A stretch of DNA of 41,609 bases from Alphaproteobacteria bacterium (lineage in GTDB: Bacteria; Pseudomonadota; Alphaproteobacteria; Rickettsiales; UBA1997). How positions within the stretch are numbered: position 1 is the stretch's first letter; every line of letters starts with the position of its first letter. This document shows, piece after piece, positions 10,373 through 18,530 of the stretch. The stretch covers positions 1 through 41,609 of the forward strand of contig JAURQX010000011.1 of NCBI GenBank assembly GCA_030835905.1, read 5' to 3'. The notes under the pieces were generated by a model. The model ran no database searches and was not told where the DNA came from. It saw only the letters and a list, made by a program, of their open reading frames with translations. Position numbers and translations under genes: made by a program.

Positions 10373-10660
10373 AGACTCCTCACAAATCAACAAATTTTGA
10401 GGAATTTTTGATGGGGTAGATTTGATTAAGAAAAAAATGACCTAAACGGTTGCTAAAACCATCAAATCGGCTTTAATCAAAAAAATTGATTAACAATCTG
10501 CCGATTTTATGGATAAAAATATTGTTATTTTTTTTCTATAAAATTTCTTTTCACTAAATCAGCAATTATTTTTTAAATTTTAGCGTAAGTTAATATACGT
10601 GAATTTAAAAAAACAAAATAACAATAAGATTACTAAAATTTGTTAATTTGCGAGGGGTTT
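10373..10660. repeat. Family A repeat, diverged copy with internal insertion
   Basis: Left arm ACAAATCAACAAATTTTGAG and right arm CTAAAATTTGTTAATTTGCG match the ends of the 141-bp terminal repeat. The inner ATTTTTTAAATTTTAGCGTA and ATATACGTGAATTTAAA also match. About 165 bases at 10410-10574 replace the short spacer of the terminal copies. They contain their own inverted repeat (AAATCGGCTTTAATCAA with TTGATTAAC...CCGATTT). It sits downstream of infB and ends in a T-run, so it may also work as a terminator between infB and the convergent agmatinase gene. Confidence 0.75.
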
Positions 10661-10760
10661 TTTGTTTTTAATATAAAGCAAATCGTAGAAAATGAGCCAA
10701 AATCCATCTATAAAAATCTATACTATTTGAGTTTTAGTGAAGTATTTGCAATCCCTTTTG

Positions 10761-11660
10761 CTATAACTTTTTGCAAAAACTATAGCCGATTATTTTATAA
10801 ACCAACTTTGCAGCCAAAAAATCGCAAGCATGCAAACCTTTTACAGGAGCCAGCTCATTAACATCAGCACCTACAATATTGCAAATTTGTGAAAAATGTT
10901 CGATGATCTCCATTGTCTCTTGCCAAAATAATCCTCCTGGCTCAGGAGTTCCAGTGGCAGACATCAAGCTTGCATCAAAACCATCAACATCAAATGTTAA
11001 ATAAACATTTTTATTTTTTAGCATTGATTCAGCCTCTTTTAAATTCCAATTACCCTTATCTTTTGCCCAAAAAATTTTGATGCGATCTTGATTTTCTTCA
11101 AAAAAAGGTATTTCTTCTTTTGAAATATTTCTAATACCAAATGAAACAACACTTATATTTTTATGATCCAAGCATCTCCTAATAGCTGATGCATGGCTAT
11201 ATTTTTCACCTAAATAGCCGTCTCGTAAGTCAGCATGAGCATCAAAATGAAGTAAAGTTATCTGATCATAATTTTTAGCAAATGGCCTAATTGATCCTGC
11301 TGTAATTGAATGTTCTCCACCCAAAACTAAAGGAAATTTACCTAACTTTAAAACTTCTTCAACAATTGACTCCAATTGAATTAGAGCCTTTTCAAGATTT
11401 TCGTTAATTTTTGGCTCTTTTAGGGTTAAAATGCCTACTTTTCCACAAATTTCCTGCCAAAAAACTTCGTCAAATCTTTCTAGCTCTTTACTTGCTTTTA
11501 AAATTGCTTGAGGACCATTTCTTGTACCACCTTCATAAGTAACTGACTTTTCAAGGCCAAATGGAATAATTATTACATCACTTTGATCAAGCGAAGCTAG
11601 CTCATCTTGCTTTAAATCTAAAAAACCCTCTTGGCTGTTACAAATATTATTTTTTATCAT
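10761..11660 (-). CDS. speB: Agmatinase-like ureohydrolase
   Basis: This is a member of the arginase/agmatinase/formiminoglutamase fold, which hydrolyses guanidino compounds with two Mn2+ ions. The metal ligands are visible: GGEHS near residue 117, FDAHADLRDGY near 138-148 and TFDVDGFDAS near 225-234. The GTGTPEPGG-type loop, here ATGTPEPGG, favours agmatinase over arginase; the substrate is nevertheless inferred. If it is an agmatinase, it makes putrescine and urea from agmatine. It starts 4 bases after the fbaB stop, so the two are co-transcribed. No arginine decarboxylase is seen in the window. Confidence 0.85.
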   Translation of the reverse strand: MIKNNICNSQEGFLDLKQDELASLDQSDVIIIPFGLEKSVTYEGGTRNGPQAILKASKELERFDEVFWQEICGKVGILTLKEPKINENLEKALIQLESIVEEVLKLGKFPLVLGGEHSITAGSIRPFAKNYDQITLLHFDAHADLRDGYLGEKYSHASAIRRCLDHKNISVVSFGIRNISKEEIPFFEENQDRIKIFWAKDKGNWNLKEAESMLKNKNVYLTFDVDGFDASLMSATGTPEPGGLFWQETMEIIEHFSQICNIVGADVNELAPVKGLHACDFLAAKLVYKIIGYSFCKKL

Positions 11661-11664
11661 TAAG

Positions 11665-12594
11665 TTATAGTCTGCCTTGATAAATTTTAATTATGTTATC
11701 AAGCATAATTAATGCATCTTTTCTTGGTCTTTGGAATGTATTACGGCCAATTATTGAACCATTTGCACCGCCTTGATAGATTTGACGAATTTCTTCGTAA
11801 AGCTCCATATCGCTTTTAGCATTACCACCAGAAAATACAACTATACGACGACCTGCAAAAGATGATTTCATAACATGGCTAACTCTTTGCTTTAGGCTAT
11901 CAGTTGGAATTTTAAGTTTTTCATAAACTTTGATCGCTTCAAGATTTTCAAGCGCCTGAGTTGGCGGTTTAACTTTAATGATGTGAGCCCCTAAAAGTGC
12001 AGCCATATGAGCTGCGTAAGCACAAATATCGATTGCAGTCTCTCCAATTTTTGAAATATCACCTCCCCTTGGATATGACCAAATAACTACTGCCAAGCCC
12101 ATAGATTTAGCTTCTTCTGCCAATTCACGAATTTCTTCAAACATTTCAAAAGCTGCATCAGATCCAGGATATATTGTAAAGCCAATTGCACTACAACCTA
12201 ATCTTAATGCATCTTGTACTGAACCAGTTAATGCTTGATATGGCGCAGTTCCGCCATTAAACAATGAATTTGAAGAGTTAACCTTAAGAATAGTTGGAAT
12301 AGCACCCGCAAATGTGTCAGCTCCTGCTTCAATCATGCCCAATGGCGCTGCGTAAGCATTAAGACCAGCATCAATTGCCAATTGAAAATGATAATGCGGA
12401 TCGTATGCCACTTCATTCATAGCAAAACTTCGGTCTGGACCATGTTCAAAACCCTGATCAACTGGCAAAATGACCATTTTTCCTGTTCCAGCTAATTTAC
12501 CATGCATTAAAATTCTAGCTAGATTTGCTTTTGTTCCTGGATTATCACTTTCATAATTAGCTAAAATCTTTTTAACTTTTGTCGAAATTTTCAT
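11665..12594 (-). CDS. fbaB: Class I fructose-bisphosphate aldolase (DhnA/FbaB type)
   Basis: This enzyme interconverts fructose-1,6-bisphosphate with dihydroxyacetone phosphate and glyceraldehyde-3-phosphate through a lysine Schiff base. The 309 residues show the DhnA-type barrel: LPVDQGFEHGPDRSF near residue 42, AGAIPTILKVNSSNSLF, the strand IIKVKPPT carrying the likely Schiff-base Lys, VVFSGGNAKSD, and the phosphate-binding GGANGSIIGRNTFQRP. It is unlike the eukaryote-type class I or the zinc class II aldolases. This form is kept in several Rickettsiales. With glpX in the same window it fits gluconeogenesis. It is the first gene of a two-gene unit with the agmatinase. Confidence 0.93.
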   Translation of the reverse strand: MKISTKVKKILANYESDNPGTKANLARILMHGKLAGTGKMVILPVDQGFEHGPDRSFAMNEVAYDPHYHFQLAIDAGLNAYAAPLGMIEAGADTFAGAIPTILKVNSSNSLFNGGTAPYQALTGSVQDALRLGCSAIGFTIYPGSDAAFEMFEEIRELAEEAKSMGLAVVIWSYPRGGDISKIGETAIDICAYAAHMAALLGAHIIKVKPPTQALENLEAIKVYEKLKIPTDSLKQRVSHVMKSSFAGRRIVVFSGGNAKSDMELYEEIRQIYQGGANGSIIGRNTFQRPRKDALIMLDNIIKIYQGRL

Positions 12595-12674
12595 TAAATT
12601 AGGTAAAATAGAGTTGATTTGAATAAATTTACTTGTTTTTTTGAGGATTTTGTAAATTATTTTTTTTGAATTTT

Positions 12675-12689
12675 GAAGATGATATCTTC
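12675..12689. promoter_or_regulatory. Small palindrome in the fbaB/rsmG divergent gap
   Basis: GAAGAT-GAT-ATCTTC is a perfect 6-bp inverted repeat in the 128-bp region between the divergent fbaB and rsmG starts, about 35 bases before the rsmG ATG. It could be an operator; no known regulator box is recognised. Confidence 0.25.
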
Positions 12690-12722
12690 CATCGTCAAGT
12701 ATTTTTATAAATTTAAATCATA

Positions 12723-13352
12723 ATGCAAATTGAATTAGAGAAAAATGCCACTTTTAAGCAAATAAAGCAATTTCACAATCTTAATCAATCAGAAATAACT
12801 AAACTTGAGGATTTTGTTATTTTAGTTTTACAAAAAAACTTAGATTATAACTTTATTGGCAAATCTACAGTTAGCGATATTTGGGAACGTCACGTTTTAG
12901 ACTGTGCTCAACTTTTAAAATTTGTAGATGACAAAAATTTAAAATTCGCTGATTTAGGATCAGGTTGTGGATTACCAGGTATTATATTGTCAATTTTAGG
13001 TATTAAAGAAATTCACTTAGTTGAAAAGTCATATCGTAAAAGTGAATTTTTAAGACAAGCCAAACACTTGTCTTCTAACAGAATTTTTGTTCATCAGGCT
13101 AAATTAGAAGAAATATCAGATTTAAAATTTGACTGTATAACTTCCAGAGCTCTAGCTGCACTTCCTCAGCTCTTAGAGTATACAAAAACTTTTTTAAAAG
13201 AAGATGGTTATTGTCTTTTTCTAAAAGGTAAAAAGCTTGATGAAGAAATCTTAGAAGCAAAACAACAATTTTATTTTGACTTTGAAAAATTTCCAAGCAT
13301 TACCTCCAAAGAAAGCAATATTATTAAAGTAACTAATATTAAAAAATTATGA
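12723..13352 (+). CDS. rsmG: 16S rRNA (guanine-527-N7)-methyltransferase RsmG (GidB)
   Basis: RsmG methylates N7 of G527 in 16S rRNA using S-adenosylmethionine. The 209-residue length is typical. The Rossmann SAM-binding motif DLGSGCGLPGIILSI is at about residue 78, preceded by the family segment SDIWERHVLDCAQL and followed by VEKSYRKSEFLRQ and CITSRALAALPQLLEY. The stop overlaps the ald start (ATGA), so rsmG, ald and rsmA form one operon. The usual mnmG neighbour is elsewhere in the window. Confidence 0.96.
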   Translation: MQIELEKNATFKQIKQFHNLNQSEITKLEDFVILVLQKNLDYNFIGKSTVSDIWERHVLDCAQLLKFVDDKNLKFADLGSGCGLPGIILSILGIKEIHLVEKSYRKSEFLRQAKHLSSNRIFVHQAKLEEISDLKFDCITSRALAALPQLLEYTKTFLKEDGYCLFLKGKKLDEEILEAKQQFYFDFEKFPSITSKESNIIKVTNIKKL

Positions 13353-14437
13353 TCATTGGCATTCCTAAAGAGGTTAAAAATAATGAATTTCGAGTTGGAG
13401 CTACACCCATTGGAGTTGCTGAACTTGTTAAAAATGGTCATCAAGTTTTAATAGAAAAAAATGCTGGAGCTCAAATAGACTTTCTAGACAATGATTATCG
13501 TGAGTCAGGTGCAAAAATTGTCCAAAATGCAAAAACTATTTACCAAGATAGCGAAATGATTCTTAAAGTAAAAGAGCCACAAGAGGAAGAATGCAGCATG
13601 ATAAAAAAAGGACAAATTATTTTTTCATATCTTCATCTTGCTGCCGAAGAAAAACTTACAAAAAATCTATTAGAAAAAGGATGTAGCGCTGTAGCTTTTG
13701 AAACCATAACCGCCAATGACAATTCTTTACCACTTTTAGCACCAATGAGTGAGGTTGCTGGTAAATTGTCAATTCAAGCTGGTGCTAGAGCGCTGGAAAG
13801 GTCTCAAGGAGGACGAGGAATTTTACTCGGAGGCGTACCCGGAGTTCAAAGAGCCAATGTTTTAATTTTAGGTGGTGGTGTTGCTGGCACAAATGCCGCC
13901 AAAGTTGCAATTGGTATGGGTGCCCATGTTACTATTCTTGATAAATCATTAACAAGAATACGCTATTTGTGCGATATTTTTGGCAATTCGGCCAATATTT
14001 TATATTCAAATCAGCAAAATTTGATTTCTAACCTTGAAAAAAGCGACTTAGTAATTGGATCAGTTTTGATACCTGGAGCATTAGCGCCAAAATTAGTTAA
14101 AAAATCTGATCTCAAATTAATGAAAAAAGGTGCAGTCATAGTTGACATTGCTATAGATCAAGGGGGATGTTGCGAAACTAGTAAGCCAACTACTCACAGT
14201 AATCCAACTTTTATTATTAATAATATAGTTCACTACTGCGTTACTAACATGCCAGGTGCAGTCCCAAGAACATCAACCTTAGCATTAGAAAATGCAACTT
14301 TACCTTTTGCCTTAGAAATTGCTAATAAAGGTTTAAAAAAAGCTTTAAAAGAAAATAAACATTTAGCAAATGGACTTAATATTCATCAAGGTAAAATTGT
14401 TCATGAAGAAGTTGCAAAGTCATTTAATTTAAAATAA
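13349..14437 (+). CDS. ald: Alanine dehydrogenase
   Basis: NAD-dependent enzyme converting L-alanine to pyruvate and ammonium, or the reverse. The 362 residues start MIIGIPKEVKNNEFRVG, the family signature. The pyruvate-binding Lys in ILKVKEP and the catalytic His in SYLHLAAEE are present. The nucleotide fold is VLILGGGVAGTNAAKVAIGMG near residue 171, with the Asp of TILDKS for NAD, and the C-terminal MPGAVPRTSTLALENAT is intact. It overlaps rsmG by 4 bases and abuts rsmA. It may let the cell use alanine as carbon and nitrogen source, feeding pyruvate to central metabolism. Confidence 0.97.
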   Translation: MIIGIPKEVKNNEFRVGATPIGVAELVKNGHQVLIEKNAGAQIDFLDNDYRESGAKIVQNAKTIYQDSEMILKVKEPQEEECSMIKKGQIIFSYLHLAAEEKLTKNLLEKGCSAVAFETITANDNSLPLLAPMSEVAGKLSIQAGARALERSQGGRGILLGGVPGVQRANVLILGGGVAGTNAAKVAIGMGAHVTILDKSLTRIRYLCDIFGNSANILYSNQQNLISNLEKSDLVIGSVLIPGALAPKLVKKSDLKLMKKGAVIVDIAIDQGGCCETSKPTTHSNPTFIINNIVHYCVTNMPGAVPRTSTLALENATLPFALEIANKGLKKALKENKHLANGLNIHQGKIVHEEVAKSFNLK

Positions 14438-15250
14438 ATGAGTCTACCTTCAACTAGTGATTTTATTAAAAAATATCAACTTAATGCCAAAAAATCACTC
14501 GGTCAAAATTTTATTTTAGATCAAAATTTCACCGATAAAATCGTTAAATCAGCTGGCGAATTAAAAGATCAATTAGTTTTAGAAATTGGCCCAGGCCCTG
14601 GAAGTTTAACAAGATCAATCTTAAAACAAGATATAAAAAATTTAGTAGCGATTGAAAAGGATCAAAGATGCATCCAAATTCTGCAAGAAATTAAGGAATT
14701 TTATCAAAGTAAACTAACAATTATCGAACAAGATGCCCTAAAAATCGATGAATTAACAATTTTTAGCAATCAAAAATTTAAAATAATTGCCAACCTACCC
14801 TATAATATTTCAACTGTACTAATTTTTAAGTGGCTCAAAATTGCTAATAAGATTTCTTCAATGACCTTGATGGTGCAAAAAGAAGTGGCGCAAAGAATTG
14901 TGGCTAAAGTTGGCGATAATCATTATGGTCGCTTAGCAGTAATGATCAATTATCTATGCGATAGCAAGATTAATTTTTTGGTAAGTAATTCAGTTTTTAC
15001 ACCACCACCAAAAGTGACTTCAGCAATTGTACAACTCACTCCAAAAGTTAATAATATTAATTTAGAAGAATTTTTAAGATTAGAAAAAATTGTCGGATCA
15101 GCTTTTAATCAAAGACGAAAAAACTTAAAAAACTCATTACAAAGCGTTTTCAAAGATCCAGCCAAAATTTTAAAGGAACTAAATATCGATGAAAAACTGC
15201 GCCCCGAAAATTTATCAACTTCAGATTTTCTCAAAATAGCTAATTTTTAA
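14438..15250 (+). CDS. rsmA: 16S rRNA dimethyladenosine transferase RsmA (KsgA)
   Basis: RsmA dimethylates A1518 and A1519 near the 3' end of 16S rRNA during 30S assembly. The signatures are in order: KKSLGQNFILDQNF, LEIGPGPGSLTRSI (SAM motif, about residue 48), VAIEKDQRC, IIANLPYNISTVL (catalytic NLPY, about 117), the MVQKEVAQRIVA helix, and FTPPPKVTSAIVQL. The 270-residue length is normal. The ATG directly follows the ald stop codon. It is the last gene of rsmG-ald-rsmA, and a hairpin lies about 65 bases downstream. Confidence 0.98.
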   Translation: MSLPSTSDFIKKYQLNAKKSLGQNFILDQNFTDKIVKSAGELKDQLVLEIGPGPGSLTRSILKQDIKNLVAIEKDQRCIQILQEIKEFYQSKLTIIEQDALKIDELTIFSNQKFKIIANLPYNISTVLIFKWLKIANKISSMTLMVQKEVAQRIVAKVGDNHYGRLAVMINYLCDSKINFLVSNSVFTPPPKVTSAIVQLTPKVNNINLEEFLRLEKIVGSAFNQRRKNLKNSLQSVFKDPAKILKELNIDEKLRPENLSTSDFLKIANF

Positions 15251-15316
15251 AATCACCCTAACTTTAATTACAGTTATTATTTACTTTAACTCAAAATTAT
15301 GTTATCATAAAAAAGT

Positions 15317-15345
15317 GATTTTATGACCCCTAAAATCATCTTTTT
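15317..15345 (+). terminator. Candidate rho-independent terminator after rsmA
   Basis: GATTTTA and TAAAATC form a 7-bp stem around a 7-base TGACCCC loop, followed by ATCTTTTT and more T-runs. The stem is AT-only apart from its closing G-C pair, so strength is doubtful. The position 65 bases after rsmA fits the end of the rsmG-ald-rsmA operon. Confidence 0.4.
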
Positions 15346-15357
15346 AATTTTTTGTTC

Positions 15358-15520
15358 TAATACTATTTTAGCTTTATAATTGATCTTTTGGCTTCATCTT
15401 TAGGTCTAAAATTTATTATAAAAAACTTGAAGTATGTCAAATACATCTACGTTTCTTATAATAATCTTTATTTTCAAAATATTTATCCTAAAGGTCAATC
15501 ATAAATCTAAAATAGTATAA
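15358..15520. repeat. Family D palindrome, copy D5
   Basis: A palindrome of about 163 bp from TAATACTATTTTAGCTTTAT to ATAAATCTAAAATAGTATAA. The core CTTTAGGTCTAAAATTTATT and TTTTCAAAATATTTATCC on the opposite side matches D2 and D4 in inverted order. Its outer arms again differ from the other copies but pair with each other. Confidence 0.85.
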
Positions 15521-15566
15521 GTTGTAAATTACTCGAAATTACTTTGTATTTTCTGCGTAATGTGTG

Positions 15567-15635
15567 TTGCGTTATTTTAATTTTTTAAATTCACGTATAT
15601 TTATGCTAATACGCTAAAATATAAAAATAAAAATT
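15567..15635. repeat. Family A repeat, partial inverted copy
   Basis: GTTATTTTAATTTTTTAAAT, then TCACGTATAT and ATACGCTAAAAT, match the centre of the 141-bp repeat in reverse orientation. The outer AAGACCCCTGC ends are missing. It is a truncated or decayed copy. Confidence 0.7.
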
Positions 15636-15652
15636 TACCAATAGTGCTTGGT

Positions 15653-15709
15653 ATTAACCCGAGCGTTAAATAGAAAGACTTGTACCAACTATTTAGTGAT
15701 TGGATTAAT
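15653..15709. repeat. Family B' mini-palindrome
   Basis: ATTAACCCGAGCGTTAAATA on the left pairs imperfectly with CTATTTAGTGATTGGATTAA on the right. Single arms with nearly the same sequence occur at 27454-27477 and 28814-28836. The ATTAACCCG start is shared with the longer family B element at 40012. Confidence 0.6.
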
Positions 15710-15734
15710 ATTCGTTAACTTTTGATCATCCAAT

Positions 15735-16358
15735 ATGATACCAGAAAATAAAAGAATAATTTCAACATCTTGGTTATCAAGATTTGGTATTAATTTATGC
15801 TGCTGCTTACCATTTTTTCATAAATCTCGTATCAAGAATAACAATAACTCTTCTCCTCAACAACAATTTGAAGTTAGAGTAGAATTAGTTGAAGATCAAA
15901 CAATAAATCAAGCGTCGAAATATGAAGATGCCCCACCATCACAAAATCCATTTATATTTGAACCTGCAAAAATTGAAGTCAAAGCAGATCTTAATCTAAG
16001 TATACCTAAACAACCCAAAGCTAAACATTCTTCTAAAAATGAAGAATTAGATTATAATCAATTACGCAAGAAACCAAGGTCTTCAACTGCAAATCAACCA
16101 AAATTGCCAAAAATTATTCAAAAAACATCTAAAACACTTAAAAAGAAAATTATAATCCCAAAATTAGAACCGACCTCTCTAGAAGGAGCAAGTAGAAGTG
16201 AAGATATTTCTTACACATTGTTATCATTTACAAATTCAGATTCTAAAAATACTTCACAACTATGGAAAAAGTCGCCTGAAAGCCCCAATAAATCCCCACA
16301 TGGTAGATTTGAAATATTAAACAGTCCAAGAGAGATCCCAGAGACGATATATTTCTAA
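15735..16358 (+). CDS. Unrecognised disordered protein with an N-terminal Cys cluster; probably frameshifted
   Basis: The 207-residue frame has no family I recognise. Residues 13-30 read WLSRFGINLCCCLPFFHK, a short hydrophobic stretch with three adjacent Cys. The remainder is polar, rich in Ser, Pro, Lys, Asn and Gln, and likely disordered (QPKLPKIIQKTSKTLKKK, SPESPNKSPHG). Such a Cys-cluster-plus-disorder layout occurs in lipidated or secreted effector-like proteins, but nothing here proves it. The frame ends abruptly, while the -1 frame stays open from 16313 to 16486 and gives more protein-like sequence. The C-terminus may therefore have been lost to a frameshift. It stands alone, between a repeat cluster and convergent rpsD. 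Confidence 0.5.
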   Translation: MIPENKRIISTSWLSRFGINLCCCLPFFHKSRIKNNNNSSPQQQFEVRVELVEDQTINQASKYEDAPPSQNPFIFEPAKIEVKADLNLSIPKQPKAKHSSKNEELDYNQLRKKPRSSTANQPKLPKIIQKTSKTLKKKIIIPKLEPTSLEGASRSEDISYTLLSFTNSDSKNTSQLWKKSPESPNKSPHGRFEILNSPREIPETIYF

Positions 16359-16638
16359 GAGGTTCTGTAATCTTTGATCAGGATCTCAGAACCCCTGAAC
16401 AAGTAATAGAATCAATTACTAAAACAAAATCAAAACTCTCTCCTGTTAGGCGTTTAAATTCAGATCAAATACAACTCACAACTTGAAAATAATGCTATCC
16501 CAACCTAAAAGCTATCAATCAAAATAAAGATATATTCATAAAGGAGATAAGTAGACAAAGCGCCTCAATAAAAAACTAAAAGTTAAATTTATTCCTACTA
16601 CAGAAGTGGCGCTAAGTTTACAATGCTTGGAACTATAA
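16313..16638 (+). pseudogene. Decayed 3' continuation of the 15735 gene
   Basis: Frame 16313-16486 has no stop until TGA and reads KRDPRDDIFLRGS, then VIFDQDLRTPEQVIESITK, consistent with coding sequence displaced by one base from the upstream ORF. Beyond it, a third frame from 16492 reads LSQPKSYQSK, a TAA at 16525, RYIHKGDK, a TAG at 16552, then 27 codons to TAA at 16636, which runs into the 3' end of rpsD. The pattern suggests a longer gene broken by one or two frameshifts and two nonsense codons. Chance open frames cannot be excluded. Confidence 0.4.
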
Positions 16639-17256
16639 TTGTCTTGAATAAAACTCTGTGACTAAGTTTGGTTGCATTTCAATTGCATAAGGCACCTCAG
16701 CAAATGAAGGCTTCTCAACAACTTTTACTAAAGCATTTTCTTTATCAACCGCTAGGTAAGTTGGGGCATCTCTTTCCATTTTTTGCAAAGATTCAATCAC
16801 CATAGCAATTTTTTGCGACTTAGAGCGCACCTCAACAACATCACCAATTTTAAGTCGATAAGAAGGAATGTTTACAACTTGACCATTAACTGTTATATGT
16901 TTGTGATTTACAAATTGCCTTGCTGCAAAAACGGTTGGCACAAAGTTTGCACGATAAACAACACTATCTAGTCTTAATTCAAGCAATGAAATAAAATTTT
17001 CACTGACATCACCTTTCATCTTAGTAGCCTGAACAAAAGTATTGTGAAACTGTTTTTCTGAAATATTGCCGTAAGAAAATTTCATGGTTTGCTTGGCTTT
17101 GAGCTGAGTTCCATAATCACTATTTCTTATTCTTGCAGTAGCTCCATGTTGACCTGGACGATAATTTCTCTTGTGATATGGATCATTAGCTTGACCCCAT
17201 AAACTCCCACCAAATTTACGGCTCAACTTCTTTTTAGCACTATATCTTTTAGACAT
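16633..17256 (-). CDS. rpsD: 30S ribosomal protein S4
   Basis: S4 is a primary 16S rRNA-binding protein of the small subunit. The 207 residues begin MSKRYSAKKKLSRKFGGSLWG, and the S4 RNA-binding domain spans about 95-160 (LELRLDSVVYRANFVPT, ARQFVNHKHITVNGQVVNI). The C-terminus ends YSRQL. As in other alphaproteobacteria, the gene stands alone and not in the alpha operon. Its 3' end meets the decayed remnant of the plus-strand gene. Confidence 0.98.
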   Translation of the reverse strand: MSKRYSAKKKLSRKFGGSLWGQANDPYHKRNYRPGQHGATARIRNSDYGTQLKAKQTMKFSYGNISEKQFHNTFVQATKMKGDVSENFISLLELRLDSVVYRANFVPTVFAARQFVNHKHITVNGQVVNIPSYRLKIGDVVEVRSKSQKIAMVIESLQKMERDAPTYLAVDKENALVKVVEKPSFAEVPYAIEMQPNLVTEFYSRQL

Positions 17257-17543
17257 GTTTGATTATTTTAGGTTCTGATTAACATTTGTTTTTGAGATAT
17301 ATAAATTATAAGCTAAGCTTTCTAACGAATTAGAAGTTTAGCAAAAATATAAATTGCTCAAAAATTTTGTTTGTAAATTAGACTTTTACAAAAAGAAAAT
17401 CAGTCAATTGATTTTAAATTATTAATTTTATTTAAAAAAATGTCAACTTTTCATTTTTTTATTGAATTAATTAAATAATTAATTGATATTTTACAAAATT
17501 AATTGTTTGAGTTTTTTACAAAAAACCCTTCCTGATCAACTTT
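17257..17543. promoter_or_regulatory. Divergent rpsD/glpX control region
   Basis: This 287-bp AT-rich gap must hold both promoters. It contains an AT inverted repeat (GAATTAATTA/TAATTAATTG near 17464-17487) and a GTTTTT...AAAAAC snap-back just before glpX. No confident -35/-10 pair or ribosome-binding site precedes the glpX ATG. Confidence 0.35.
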
Positions 17544-18530
17544 ATGAAACTAGCATTTCAAGAAAAATTTAGTGAAAAAATAGTGAGCAACAAAATTTCT
17601 AATCTTTCAAATATTATATTAGAAACAAGTGAACAAGCTGCAATTGCATGTTACGACTGGATTGGCAAGGGAGATAATAAATCTGCTGATGCTGCAGCTG
17701 TTAAGTCGATGCGTCAAACCCTGAATAACTCAGCAATTTCAGGTGTAGTAGTAATTGGCGAAGGTGAAAGAGATGAGGCGCCAATGCTTTATATTGGCGA
17801 AGAAGTTGGCCAAGGCGGTGTAGAAGTTGACATTGCACTTGATCCTTTAGAAGGAACCACAATATGTGCTAACGCTGGAGAATCAGCTTTGGCAGTTATT
17901 GCTTTTGCAAACAAAGGGTGTTTTTTAAATGCTCCAGATGTCTATATGGATAAAATTGCCATTGGCGGTGGCTTGCCTCAAGGCATCATAGACCTTGATA
18001 ACAGCCCTTCGCAAAATCTTAAAAATCTTGCACAAGCAAAAAAGTGTAACGTTTCTGATCTTACTGCTATGATCCTAGAACGCCCAAGACACCAAGAATT
18101 AATCGCCAAAACACGTGAAGCAGGAGCGAGAGTTAGACTAATTGGAGATGGTGATGTTGCTGGCGTAATTTCGTGCTCAAATCCAGAAAGCAAAATTGAT
18201 ATTTACATGGGAATTGGTGGTGCACCAGAAGGGGTTTTGGCAGCATCAGCATTAAAAACAATAGATGGCCAGATGATGGGTCGCCTAATATTTGATAATA
18301 ATCAAAAACAAATTGATCGCGCCAAGAAAATGGGCATTAAAGATTTAAATAAGAAATATTTTGTCAATGATCTGGCAAAAGGTGATGTTTTATTTGCATG
18401 CAGTGGTGTGACTGATGGTTATATGCTAAGAGGTGTTAAGAAGTCACCTAATCTAATAATGGTAAACTCTTTAATCATGGATTCTGCTACAAAAAAAATT
18501 ACTAATTTTAACTCTAAATTCTTTCAATAA
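17544..18530 (+). CDS. glpX: Fructose-1,6-bisphosphatase class II
   Basis: GlpX removes the 1-phosphate of fructose-1,6-bisphosphate, the committed gluconeogenic step. The 328-residue protein has the lithium-sensitive phosphatase-type metal site: GEGERDEAPMLYIGEEVG near residue 73 and DPLEGTT near 100. Further family segments are LIGDGDVAGVIS, GIGGAPEGVLAA and FACSGVTDGYMLRGV. With fbaB this supports hexose phosphate synthesis from C3 units. secB starts directly after its stop (TAAATG), so the two share a transcript. Confidence 0.97.
   Translation: MKLAFQEKFSEKIVSNKISNLSNIILETSEQAAIACYDWIGKGDNKSADAAAVKSMRQTLNNSAISGVVVIGEGERDEAPMLYIGEEVGQGGVEVDIALDPLEGTTICANAGESALAVIAFANKGCFLNAPDVYMDKIAIGGGLPQGIIDLDNSPSQNLKNLAQAKKCNVSDLTAMILERPRHQELIAKTREAGARVRLIGDGDVAGVISCSNPESKIDIYMGIGGAPEGVLAASALKTIDGQMMGRLIFDNNQKQIDRAKKMGIKDLNKKYFVNDLAKGDVLFACSGVTDGYMLRGVKKSPNLIMVNSLIMDSATKKITNFNSKFFQ

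Noticed and set aside
10640-10861. 73-residue plus-strand ORF after infB
   Set aside because: Its first part lies in the family A repeat end and its last third is antisense to the speB 3' end; no domain and no ribosome site.
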